64,000 nucleotides of DNA from Nocardia gamkensis NBRC 108242. GTDB lineage: Bacteria; Actinomycetota; Actinomycetes; Mycobacteriales; Mycobacteriaceae. A model generated the notes under the pieces. It saw nothing but the letters and a program-made list of their open reading frames with translations. It was not told the DNA's origin and searched no databases. Made by a program: the position numbers and the translations under genes. Shown piece after piece: positions 25,037-32,405 of this stretch; positions within the stretch are counted from its first letter, which is position 1; every line of letters begins with the position of its first letter. The stretch spans positions 30,302 to 94,301 of the forward strand of contig NZ_BDBM01000035.1 of assembly GCF_001612985.1 (NCBI RefSeq), read 5' to 3'.

Positions 25037-26215
25037 TCAGGCGCCGATGGCGGCGAGTTCGGCCTCGATGGCCGCCTCCAGCCGGTCTCGGATTTCGGGC
25101 ACCGCGATCTTCTGGATGATCTCGTGGAAGAACCCGCGCACCACCAAGCGGCGGGCGGCGTCCTCCGGGATGCCGCGGGCGCGCAGGTAGAACAGCTGCT
25201 CGTCGTCGAACCTGCCGGTCGCGGACGCGTGTCCGGCGCCGACGATCTCGCCGGTCTCGATCTCCAGGTTCGGCACCGAGTCCGCGCGGGCGCCGTCGGT
25301 GAGCACCAGGTTGCGGTTCACCTCGAAGGTGTCGGTGCCCTCGGCGGCGGCGCGGATGAGCACGTCGCCCACCCACACGGTGCGGGCGTCGCCCTTCGGG
25401 GAGTTCGGATCGCCTTGCAGCGCACCCTTGTACAGCACGTTCGACTTGCAGTTCGGCACCGCGTGGTCGACCAGCAGGCGCTGCTCGAAATGCTGGCCCG
25501 CGTCGGCGAAGTAGAGGCCGAGCAGTTCGGCGTCGCCGCCGGGGCCGTCGTAGCGGACGTTGCCGGTCAGGCGCACCAGGTCGCCGCCGAGGGTGACCGA
25601 GATGTGCCGCAGGGTGGCGTCGCGGCCGATCTCGGCGTGGTGCGCGGTGGCGTGCACCGCGTCGTCGGCCCAATCCTGCACGGCCACGACGGTCAGCTTG
25701 GCCGAATCGCCGAGCACGAATTCCACGTTCTCCGCGTAGGTTCCGCTGCCGCGCTGGTCGATGACCACCGTGACCTTGGCGAAGGCGTCCAGCCGGATCT
25801 GCAAGTGGCCGTAAGCGGTCTTGCCCTCGCCGGGTCCGGTGATGGTGACGACCACCGGCTCGGCGACCTCGATCTCCTCGCCGACCGACACGACAGTGGC
25901 CTGCTCGAAGCCCGAGTATGCCTGCGCGGCAACGCGGTCCGACGGCACACCGGCCTCGCCGAGCCTGCTGTCGGTCCGGTCGACCGTCTCCACGGTCACG
26001 CCCTCGGCCGCCGCGACATCGACAGTCGCGTGGCCGTCGCGAACCGCGGTGCCGTCCTGCAATCCGCGCAAGCGGCGCAGCGGCGTGAACCGCCACGCCT
26101 CGTCCTTGGCGGAAGGCACCTCGAAGGCGTCGACGTCGAACGAGGTGAAGACTTCGCCCTTGTTGACCGCGGGGGTGCGACCTTCGGCGGCTTCGGCAAT
26201 GTTCTCCACGGCCAT
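25037..26215 (-). CDS. sufD: SufD subunit of the Fe-S assembly scaffold
   Basis: 392 residues with an N-terminal helical part containing DEAWRFTPLRRLRG, followed by the right-handed beta-helix core and the C-terminal GVPEDAARRLVVRGFFHEIIQKI. GHASATGRFDDEQLFYLRARGI holds the conserved His of the SufB-SufD interface. The start codon overlaps the sufB stop by one base (TGATG), implying translational coupling. Equivalent to Rv1462. Confidence 0.95.
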   Translation of the reverse strand: MAVENIAEAAEGRTPAVNKGEVFTSFDVDAFEVPSAKDEAWRFTPLRRLRGLQDGTAVRDGHATVDVAAAEGVTVETVDRTDSRLGEAGVPSDRVAAQAYSGFEQATVVSVGEEIEVAEPVVVTITGPGEGKTAYGHLQIRLDAFAKVTVVIDQRGSGTYAENVEFVLGDSAKLTVVAVQDWADDAVHATAHHAEIGRDATLRHISVTLGGDLVRLTGNVRYDGPGGDAELLGLYFADAGQHFEQRLLVDHAVPNCKSNVLYKGALQGDPNSPKGDARTVWVGDVLIRAAAEGTDTFEVNRNLVLTDGARADSVPNLEIETGEIVGAGHASATGRFDDEQLFYLRARGIPEDAARRLVVRGFFHEIIQKIAVPEIRDRLEAAIEAELAAIGA

Positions 26216-27651
26216 CAGCCGACGGCTCCTTCCATTTGCAGTTCGATCAGGCGGTTCAGTTCGAGCGCGTACTCCATCGGCAGTTCCTTGGCGATCGGCT
26301 CGACGAAGCCGCGCACCACCATCGCCATCGCCTCGTCCTCGGTGAGGCCGCGGCTCATCAGGTAGAACAACTGGTCCTCGGAGACCTTCGAGACGGTCGC
26401 CTCGTGACCCATGGTCACGTCGTCCTCACGGATGTCGACGTAGGGATAGGTGTCCGAGCGGCTGATCGTGTCGACCAGCAGCGCGTCGCACTTCACCGTC
26501 GACTTCGAGCCGTGCGCGCCCTTGTTCACCTGGACCAGGCCACGGTAGGAGGCCCGGCCGCCGCCGCGCGCCACCGACTTCGACACGATGGTCGAGGAGG
26601 TGTGCGGCGCGAGATGGAGCATCTTCGCACCGGTGTCCTGGTGCTGGCCCTCGCCGGCGAACGCCACCGAGAGCACCTCGCCCTTGGCGTACTCGCCGGT
26701 CATCCAGACCGCCGGGTACTTCATGGTGACCTTGGAACCGATGTTGCCGTCGATCCACTCCATAGTCGCGCCCGCCTCGGCCTTGGCCCGCTTGGTGACC
26801 AGGTTGTAGACGTTGTTCGACCAGTTCTGGATGGTGGTGTAGCGGCAGCGGCCGCCCTTCTTCACGATGATCTCCACCACCGCGGAGTGCAGCGAGTCGG
26901 ACTTGTAGATCGGCGCGGTGCAACCCTCGACGTAGTGCACGTAGGCGCCCTCGTCGACGATGATCAGGGTCCGCTCGAACTGGCCCATGTTCTCGGTGTT
27001 GATCCGGAAGTAGGCCTGCAGCGGAATGTCGACGTGCACGCCCGGCGGAACGTAGATGAACGAGCCACCCGACCAGACAGAGGTGTTCAGCGCGGAGAAC
27101 TTGTTGTCGCCCGCGGGGATCACCGTGCCGAAGTACTGCTGGAAGATCTCCGGGTGCTCCTTCAACGCGGTATCGGTGTCGAGGAAGATGACGCCCTGCT
27201 GCTCCAGATCCTCCCGGATCTGGTGGTAGACGACCTCGGACTCGTACTGCGCGGCCACACCGGAGACCAGCCGCTGCTTCTCCGCCTCGGGGATGCCCAG
27301 CTTGTCGTAGGTGTTCTTGATGTCCTCGGGCAGTTCGTCCCAGGTCGCGGCCTGCTTCTCGGTCGAACGCACGAAGTACTTGATGTTGTCGAAGTCGATT
27401 CCGTCGAGGTTGGAGCCCCACAGCGGCATCGGCTTGCGATCGAAGATGCGCAGCGCCTTGAGCCGCTGCGCGAGCATCCATTCCGGCTCGTTCTTCTTCG
27501 CCGAGATGTCGCGGACAACCGCCTCGGACAGACCTCGTTGCGCGCTGGCGCCGGCCACATCCGAATCGGCCCAGCCGTAACCGTATTTGCCCAGCGAGGC
27601 GATGGCCTCTTCCTGGGTGAGCGGTTGCACCTGGTCGGTGGTCGTCGTCAT
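26215..27651 (-). CDS. sufB: SufB scaffold subunit
   Basis: 478-residue scaffold on which the nascent [4Fe-4S] cluster is built. Conserved blocks are FVRSTEKQAATWDELPEDIKNTYDKLGIPEAEK, the cysteine-bearing VEGCTAPIYKSDSLHSAVVEI (the essential Cys of the SufB persulfide tunnel) and SRSDTYPYVDIREDDVTMGHEATVSKV. No intein is present, unlike M. tuberculosis Rv1461, where the length is much greater. The ATG overlaps the sufR stop by four bases (ATGA), so the repressor and the first structural gene are coupled. Confidence 0.96.
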   Translation of the reverse strand: MTTTTDQVQPLTQEEAIASLGKYGYGWADSDVAGASAQRGLSEAVVRDISAKKNEPEWMLAQRLKALRIFDRKPMPLWGSNLDGIDFDNIKYFVRSTEKQAATWDELPEDIKNTYDKLGIPEAEKQRLVSGVAAQYESEVVYHQIREDLEQQGVIFLDTDTALKEHPEIFQQYFGTVIPAGDNKFSALNTSVWSGGSFIYVPPGVHVDIPLQAYFRINTENMGQFERTLIIVDEGAYVHYVEGCTAPIYKSDSLHSAVVEIIVKKGGRCRYTTIQNWSNNVYNLVTKRAKAEAGATMEWIDGNIGSKVTMKYPAVWMTGEYAKGEVLSVAFAGEGQHQDTGAKMLHLAPHTSSTIVSKSVARGGGRASYRGLVQVNKGAHGSKSTVKCDALLVDTISRSDTYPYVDIREDDVTMGHEATVSKVSEDQLFYLMSRGLTEDEAMAMVVRGFVEPIAKELPMEYALELNRLIELQMEGAVG

Positions 27652-28457
27652 TCGGCACTCCTTCCGGAGTCGTTCGTTCGTACCGCTGCGGGCTGTGCAG
27701 CGGTTGGTACTGAAGTTCCGGTCCGGTCGGCGGGCAGGACCAGCAGCGGCACGTGCGTGGTGCACGCGCAGTCGCCGTTGGCGATCGTGGCCAGCCGCTG
27801 CACGTGCGTGCCGAGCAGCTCCCGGAACGCCTCGAGCTCCGCCGCGCACAGCTGAGGGAACTCCTCGGCGACGTGTGCCACGGGGCAGTGGTGCTGGCAG
27901 ATCTGCACGCCCGCGCCCACCTTGCGGGTGGTGGCGGCGAACCCGGCGTCGGTGAACGCCTCGGCGATCTCCTCGGCCTTGGCCTCGGTCTGTTCGGTGG
28001 TGTGCTCACCGACCGGTTCGATCCCGGCCACGATAGTGCGTGCTCGTTTGCGGGCGAACTCGGTGATCGCCTGTTCGCCGCCGATCTCCCCGAGCTGCCG
28101 GATCGCTGCCCCCGCCAGATCGTCGTAGGCGTGGCCGAGGTCGCCTCGTCCGGCCGCGGTGAGCTGGTACTGCTTGGCCGGGCGGCCCCGGCCCTTCTGC
28201 TGCCAGGGCGCCGATCGAGTCGCTCGCGCTCGGCCGGAGTCGATCAAGGCGTCCAGATGCCTGCGCACGCCCGCCGGGGCGAGGCCGAGCCTGTCCCCGA
28301 TGGCGGTGGCGGTGATCGGTCCTTCCTCCAGCAGCAGCTGGACGATGGCCGCTCGGGTATGCCCTTCGCCGCCGACCGCCGCGGGCGCAGCAATCGACCC
28401 GGCACCGGTCCGGCGACCAGCCCCTTCGTCGTTCCTCCGCAAACCCACGGTTTTCAC
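27648..28457 (-). CDS. sufR: SufR, Fe-S-sensing repressor of the suf operon
   Basis: 269-residue ArsR/DeoR-like winged-helix regulator. The HTH is at about residues 35-80 (AAIVQLLLEEGPITATAIGDRLGLAPAGVRRHLDALID). The C-terminal sensor domain holds cysteines at about 187, 191, 204, 230 and 232 (ICQHHCPVAH, GDCACTTH), the likely [4Fe-4S] ligands. It represses suf when the cluster is loaded. The GTG start has no Shine-Dalgarno and lies inside the predicted operator; a second GTG three codons later is an alternative. A leaderless transcript is possible. Equivalent to Rv1460. Confidence 0.92.
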   Translation of the reverse strand: MKTVGLRRNDEGAGRRTGAGSIAAPAAVGGEGHTRAAIVQLLLEEGPITATAIGDRLGLAPAGVRRHLDALIDSGRARATRSAPWQQKGRGRPAKQYQLTAAGRGDLGHAYDDLAGAAIRQLGEIGGEQAITEFARKRARTIVAGIEPVGEHTTEQTEAKAEEIAEAFTDAGFAATTRKVGAGVQICQHHCPVAHVAEEFPQLCAAELEAFRELLGTHVQRLATIANGDCACTTHVPLLVLPADRTGTSVPTAAQPAAVRTNDSGRSAE

Positions 28458-28468
28458 AACATCAGTGT
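28454..28468 (-). promoter_or_regulatory. SufR operator overlapping sufR start codon
   Basis: On the minus strand this reads ACACTGATGTTGTGA, an exact match to the mycobacterial SufR site ACACT-N5-TGTGA. Its last four bases include the GTG taken as the sufR start. Autorepression of the whole suf operon is the expected role. Confidence 0.75.
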
Positions 28469-28761
28469 GGCGGAATTCGTTCCGGAAATCTAATAAGGGT
28501 GCCCTGAGTCAGCGGCGCGATCGACCTGCGGGGATTCCGGTCCCGCGGTGGGTCACGCCCCGATCATCCAGACAGGTGTCCAACGGCGCGACACTGGGCC
28601 CGAAGCCGCCTTTCCCGCCTGACCTGCGCAGAGAAAACGCTGATCGAACCGGCCGGCGCGAGTGGGCGCGAACTCGGAACCGCCGCGACCGCCCCTGCGG
28701 CGTGATCGTCGCCACCGGACGCCGGGTCGCGACGGTCCGCAGTGCGATTCGTCACAGACGT
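28469..28761. other. promoter region of suf, otherwise empty
   Basis: The bases between the SufR box and the zinc alcohol dehydrogenase stop show no credible gene. The first 40 bases on the suf side include an AT-rich stretch (TTATTAGATTT on the minus strand) that could hold the suf promoter. Confidence 0.35.
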
Positions 28762-29781
28762 TCAGCGCACGGCCACCAGTTTCATCGGCGTCTCGAGCAG
28801 CGCCTCCATGGAGTCCTCCCACGGGACCGTCGCTGTGGTGACCAGCGACGGATCGAAGCGACCGGCCGCCACGAGATCGAGGACCTCGGGAATGACCGGG
28901 CGCACGTGCGCGCGGCCGGTATGAAAGGTGCAGCAGCGGGTGTACATGCCGAAGAGCGGCAGCGCGACGTCTTGCGCTTGGACGCTGACGCTCGTGCACC
29001 AGCCGTCGTACGCCGTCGCGTCGATGGCCCCGCGCAACGCTTTCGCCCCGCCCGCCGCCTCTACGACGATCGGGAACCGCCCCACCCGCGCGTCCCGGGG
29101 CCCTTCGATCGCTTCCGCGCCGAGCGACTTCGCGATGTCCAGCCGCCGGCCGGAGTCGTCGAGATAGACCACCCGGGCGGAGCCGAGGGCGACGGCGAGC
29201 CCGGCGGCGTACAGACCGATCGACGGAGCGGCGGGGCCGCCGATGACCAGCGCTTCGGCGGCCGGATCGTCGGCCAGCTGCGGGCCGACCGAGCGATAGG
29301 CGTCCGGGATGTTGTCGCTCGCGCTGGCCACCGCGGCCGGGTCGACGCCGGAGGGCAGCCGCACCAGCATGGCGTCCGCGTGCGGCACCAGCGCCAGGTC
29401 GGCCCACAGCCCGCCCCAGTCCAGCCCGCCCATGGCGCCGAGGCCGAACGAGGACAGCCGCGGATGGCTCACGCAGTTCCCGGTCCGCCCGCGTGCGCAC
29501 GCCCGGCACGCGCCGCAGGAGATCTGGAACGGCACCACCACCAGGTCGCCCACGGCGACGGCGCGTACCTCCGGCCCGATCTCGACGACTTCCGCCACTC
29601 CCTCGTGCCCGAACGGATACGGACCGGGCAGCGGGAAGGCTCCGCGCAGAACGGCCGGGTCGATGTCACAGGTGGCCAGCGCGACGGGCCGCACCAGCGC
29701 CTGGCCGGGCCCGCTCAGCACGGGTTCGGGATGTTCTTCCCAGCGCATCGCACCAGGACCGGTCAGCATCAGACGCTTCAT
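28762..29781 (-). CDS. zinc-dependent alcohol dehydrogenase family protein
   Basis: 339-residue medium-chain dehydrogenase. Visible are the catalytic-domain GHEGVAEVVEIGPEV motif, the structural-zinc cysteine cluster in ISCGACRACARGRTGNC and a Rossmann segment at about 180-205, where the Gly motif is weak (VIGGPAAPSIGLYAAGLA). The Cys normally in the catalytic-zinc site is in LATCDIDPAVLRG, which fits formaldehyde- or threonine-dehydrogenase-like members. Its substrate is unknown. It follows a TetR gene by 31 bases containing a dyad, so its expression is probably controlled by that regulator. Confidence 0.85.
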   Translation of the reverse strand: MKRLMLTGPGAMRWEEHPEPVLSGPGQALVRPVALATCDIDPAVLRGAFPLPGPYPFGHEGVAEVVEIGPEVRAVAVGDLVVVPFQISCGACRACARGRTGNCVSHPRLSSFGLGAMGGLDWGGLWADLALVPHADAMLVRLPSGVDPAAVASASDNIPDAYRSVGPQLADDPAAEALVIGGPAAPSIGLYAAGLAVALGSARVVYLDDSGRRLDIAKSLGAEAIEGPRDARVGRFPIVVEAAGGAKALRGAIDATAYDGWCTSVSVQAQDVALPLFGMYTRCCTFHTGRAHVRPVIPEVLDLVAAGRFDPSLVTTATVPWEDSMEALLETPMKLVAVR

Positions 29782-29794
29782 CGTCCGAGTGTCG

Positions 29795-29812
29795 CTAGAA
29801 CGTTCTTTCTAG
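29795..29812. promoter_or_regulatory. TetR-type operator between regulator and dehydrogenase genes
   Basis: CTAGAA (29795-29800) and TTCTAG (29807-29812) form an inverted repeat, with the nested palindrome AGAACGTTCT (29797-29806). It resembles the TAGA-(N)-TCTA sites of LmrA/YxaF regulators. It lies in the 31 bases before the dehydrogenase ATG and touches the tetR stop codon. Confidence 0.55.
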
Positions 29813-30505
29813 TCAAGCGTTCCGTGCCGTATCGCCTTGCTGAGCAGGAGTATCCGGAAATTTTCCGGGACGCGTGGCGGCGGCGGACTCGCTGGTGGCC
29901 GCCGCACGGCGCGGCGCGGGCTCTGGACCGCCGATCCCCGCCGCCGCGAACGTCGACCGGATCAGCCGCTCCATCGACTTCGCCACCGTGCGCAGCGGGG
30001 CGTCCGACTGCCGGATCCGGGCCAGGATCGTGGCGCCCTCATAGGCGGCGACCACCGTCGTGGCCAGCTCTGCCGCCTCCTCGCCGCCGAGCCCGAGTTC
30101 GGCGAGCAGTCCGGCGAAGGCCTGCTCCATCGCCTCGAAGGCGTGCACACAGGCCGAGCGCACCGCCTCGACGTCGCTGCCACCGTCCAGCGCGGGCGTC
30201 CCGACCGGGCATCCGTCGGTCCACTCCGAGTCCGCGAGCTTGCCGACCATGAATTCGAACAGCGTGGCCAAGGTGGCGAACACATCGGTGGGCGCCTGCC
30301 GGATCATCCGGCCGGTCAGCACGCCGGTCCCGGTGATCGCCGCGACCGCGATCTCCTCCTTACCCCCCGGAAAGTGGTGGTAGATCGAGCCATACGGCAG
30401 TTCGGCCGCCTCGCTCAACGCCTTCAGACCGAACCCGTGATACCCGTGCCGCGCCAGCAGCCCGGACGCGGCCACCTCGATCCGCCGCCTGGACTCCGAA
30501 ACCAT
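29813..30505 (-). CDS. TetR-family regulator (LmrA/YxaF type)
   Basis: 230 residues. The HTH at about 8-52 has IEVAASGLLARHGYHGFGLKALSEAAELPYGSIYHHFPGGKEEI; the HHFPGGKEE ending is the LmrA/YxaF signature. The ligand domain follows (TDGCPVGTPALDGG is also characteristic of that group). A disordered Ala/Pro-rich tail occupies about 190-230. It is transcribed toward the zinc dehydrogenase and probably represses it. The ligand is unknown. Confidence 0.85.
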   Translation of the reverse strand: MVSESRRRIEVAASGLLARHGYHGFGLKALSEAAELPYGSIYHHFPGGKEEIAVAAITGTGVLTGRMIRQAPTDVFATLATLFEFMVGKLADSEWTDGCPVGTPALDGGSDVEAVRSACVHAFEAMEQAFAGLLAELGLGGEEAAELATTVVAAYEGATILARIRQSDAPLRTVAKSMERLIRSTFAAAGIGGPEPAPRRAAATSESAAATRPGKFPDTPAQQGDTARNA

Positions 30506-30700
30506 CTGTCGATTGTGCCCCGCGAGCGGGGCAGGTCCGATCGGAACGACCAGGGTCCGTTCGCGGTGCGGGATCGTCGGCCGAATCAGGCCGGGGACCC
30601 GGAACTCCCGGGGTGCCGCACATTCGGCAGGTGCCGACAGCGCCTTGTCCCCGAGGAGTGCAATTGATCGTGTGCGGTCCAGGCCACGCGTAGGTCGTGC
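30506..30700. other. short gene-free interval
   Basis: 195 bases between the stop of the NAD(P)H-binding protein and the start of the TetR gene, both on the minus strand. No gene or clear hairpin recognised. Confidence 0.3.
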
Positions 30701-31561
30701 TCAGCGTGTGGTGGCCGCCGACAGAATCGAGCTGACCGGTATGGCGGGGTGCTGGAGAAGGCTTTCGAGGTGGCCGGTGGTCGTGGCGAACTCCCCGCGG
30801 CGGGCGGCCCGGAACATGCCGAGGAGCATGGCGGCCCGCTCCTCGGGGACGCCGTGAGCGACCAGGGAAGCGGCCCATTCGGAGTCCTCGGCGACGACGC
30901 GGCGGATCGTTCGTCCGCTCTGTTCGGTGAGAATAGCGGCGATGTCGGCGAGGTCGAGGGCCTCCGGTGCGGTCAGCGGCGGGGTCGGCCCGTCGAACCG
31001 GTCCTCGTCGGCGAGGATGATCGCCGCCGCTTCGGCGAGGTCGGCATGGGCGGTCCAAGAGACGGGGCCATCGGCCGGTGCGATCAGTTCACCGGTGTCC
31101 AGCGCCGAGCCGAGCAAGAGCGGGACCGTGCCGGCGTAGAACCCGTTGCGCAGTGCGGTGAACGGTATGCCCGCCGCAGCCAGGTAGCGCTCGGTCGCGG
31201 CGTGATCCGGCATGGGCTCGAACACCGAATCCTCGGCGGCGGCCTGATGGCTGGTGTAGAGGATGCGTCCGGCCCCGGCCGCTCGTGCGGCGTCGATCGC
31301 AGCGACGTGCGCGGCGACGGCCGCCTCCCCGGTCAGGTTCGCCGAGACGATCAGCACTTGGTTTGCGCCTTCGAATGCCTCGGCCAGGGATGACGGGTCG
31401 GTGAAGTCGCCGCGCCGCACCCGCACACCGCGGGCGGCCAACTCGCCCGCCCGGTCGATATCGCGGACGCTGACGCCGACCCGAGCGGCTGGTACCCGCT
31501 CCAGCAGCCGATCGACGATCTGAGAGCCGAGCAGTCCCGTGCCTCCGGTAACGATGATCAT
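30701..31561 (-). CDS. NmrA-like NAD(P)-binding oxidoreductase (QOR2/YtfG type)
   Basis: 286 residues. The N-terminal MIIVTGGTGLLGSQIVDRLLERVPAARVGVSVRDIDRAGELAARGVRVRRGDFTD is the atypical-SDR Rossmann start of quinone oxidoreductase 2/NmrA proteins, which use NADP(H) and lack the Tyr-Lys catalytic pair. ILYTSHQAA is the family's active-site region. The ATG is preferred over a GTG two codons upstream because the GTG lies in the Shine-Dalgarno AAGGAGT. It is divergent from a TetR gene with a shared dyad, so quinone or electrophile inducible expression is plausible. Confidence 0.85.
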   Translation of the reverse strand: MIIVTGGTGLLGSQIVDRLLERVPAARVGVSVRDIDRAGELAARGVRVRRGDFTDPSSLAEAFEGANQVLIVSANLTGEAAVAAHVAAIDAARAAGAGRILYTSHQAAAEDSVFEPMPDHAATERYLAAAGIPFTALRNGFYAGTVPLLLGSALDTGELIAPADGPVSWTAHADLAEAAAIILADEDRFDGPTPPLTAPEALDLADIAAILTEQSGRTIRRVVAEDSEWAASLVAHGVPEERAAMLLGMFRAARRGEFATTTGHLESLLQHPAIPVSSILSAATTR

Positions 31562-31580
31562 CGGCACTCCTTAACAATGA

Positions 31581-31609
31581 TAATATCGATGTTAGCAACG
31601 CTGATATTA
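31581..31609. promoter_or_regulatory. TetR operator in divergent promoter
   Basis: TAATATC (31581-31587) and GATATTA (31603-31609) form a perfect inverted repeat. The inner GTTAGCAAC (31591-31599) shares the same centre, giving a 29-base dyad. It lies between the NmrA-like gene and the tetR gene, 21 bases before the tetR ATG. Confidence 0.6.
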
Positions 31610-31629
31610 GCACCGATTAAGATGGCCGC

Positions 31630-32358
31630 ATGGCAGAGTCGAGGTCGAGCAGCGCGAGCAGGCACGAGACCAGGGAGCGCATCGTCGAGGTGGCTGGGCG
31701 GCTGTTGCGCGAACAGGGCCCGCACGCTGTCACCACCCGCGCGGTCGCGCACGCGGCCGGCATGCAAGCACCGACCATCTACCGGTTCTTCGACGACAAG
31801 GACGCGTTGCTCGATGCCGTCGCCGAGCACGTCTTCGCGACCTACGTGGCGGGCAAGGCCCGCGCCGACGAGCAGGGCGACCCGGTGGCCGACCTTCGCG
31901 CCGGATGGGACATGCACATCGACTTCGCACTGACCAATCCGGCGGTCTTCTCGATGCTCACCGACCCCCACCGCGGGACCGCCTCACCCGCCGCGGCCGC
32001 CGGGCTGCAGGTGTTGCGCGCCCGGGTGCATCGCGTCGCTGTGGCCGGCCGGCTCCGGGTAGGCGAACGCCGCGCCGTCGAACTCGTCCACGCCGCCGGG
32101 ACCGGGGCCGCCCTGGCCCTGTTGTCCGTCCCGCCACAAGACCGTGACCTCGGGCTTGCCGAAGCGATGTACGAGGCGGTGACCCACGCGATCCTGACCG
32201 ACGTCCCACCACTTTCCGCCGGCGACGCCACCGCGGCCGCACTACGAGCCGCCGCACCGGAATTGCCGATGCTCACCGACGCCGAACGCGCCCTGCTGTC
32301 GGAATGGCTGGGACGAACCTACGACAACCCCACCGGCGACACTCCCCGTCCTCGCTGA
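31630..32358 (+). CDS. TetR-family regulator
   Basis: 242 residues. The HTH (about 18-62) is RIVEVAGRLLREQGPHAVTTRAVAHAAGMQAPTIYRFFDDKDALLDAV. The ligand domain is longer than usual and contains a conserved HAAGTGAALALLSVP segment. Divergent from the NmrA-like gene with a shared 29-base dyad, so it is the likely repressor of both. The following mptB gene starts 47 bases downstream on the same strand and may have its own promoter. Confidence 0.85.
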   Translation: MAESRSSSASRHETRERIVEVAGRLLREQGPHAVTTRAVAHAAGMQAPTIYRFFDDKDALLDAVAEHVFATYVAGKARADEQGDPVADLRAGWDMHIDFALTNPAVFSMLTDPHRGTASPAAAAGLQVLRARVHRVAVAGRLRVGERRAVELVHAAGTGAALALLSVPPQDRDLGLAEAMYEAVTHAILTDVPPLSAGDATAAALRAAAPELPMLTDAERALLSEWLGRTYDNPTGDTPRPR

Positions 32359-32405
32359 CATCGGCCCGACAGACCGGGATGCGCGCACCAACTAGGCTGC
32401 GTTGC

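Noticed and set aside
28509..29509. 318-residue minus-strand frame overlapping the alcohol dehydrogenase gene (28553-29509)
   Set aside because: Arg/Gly-rich off-frame shadow of the dehydrogenase gene; no conserved motifs.
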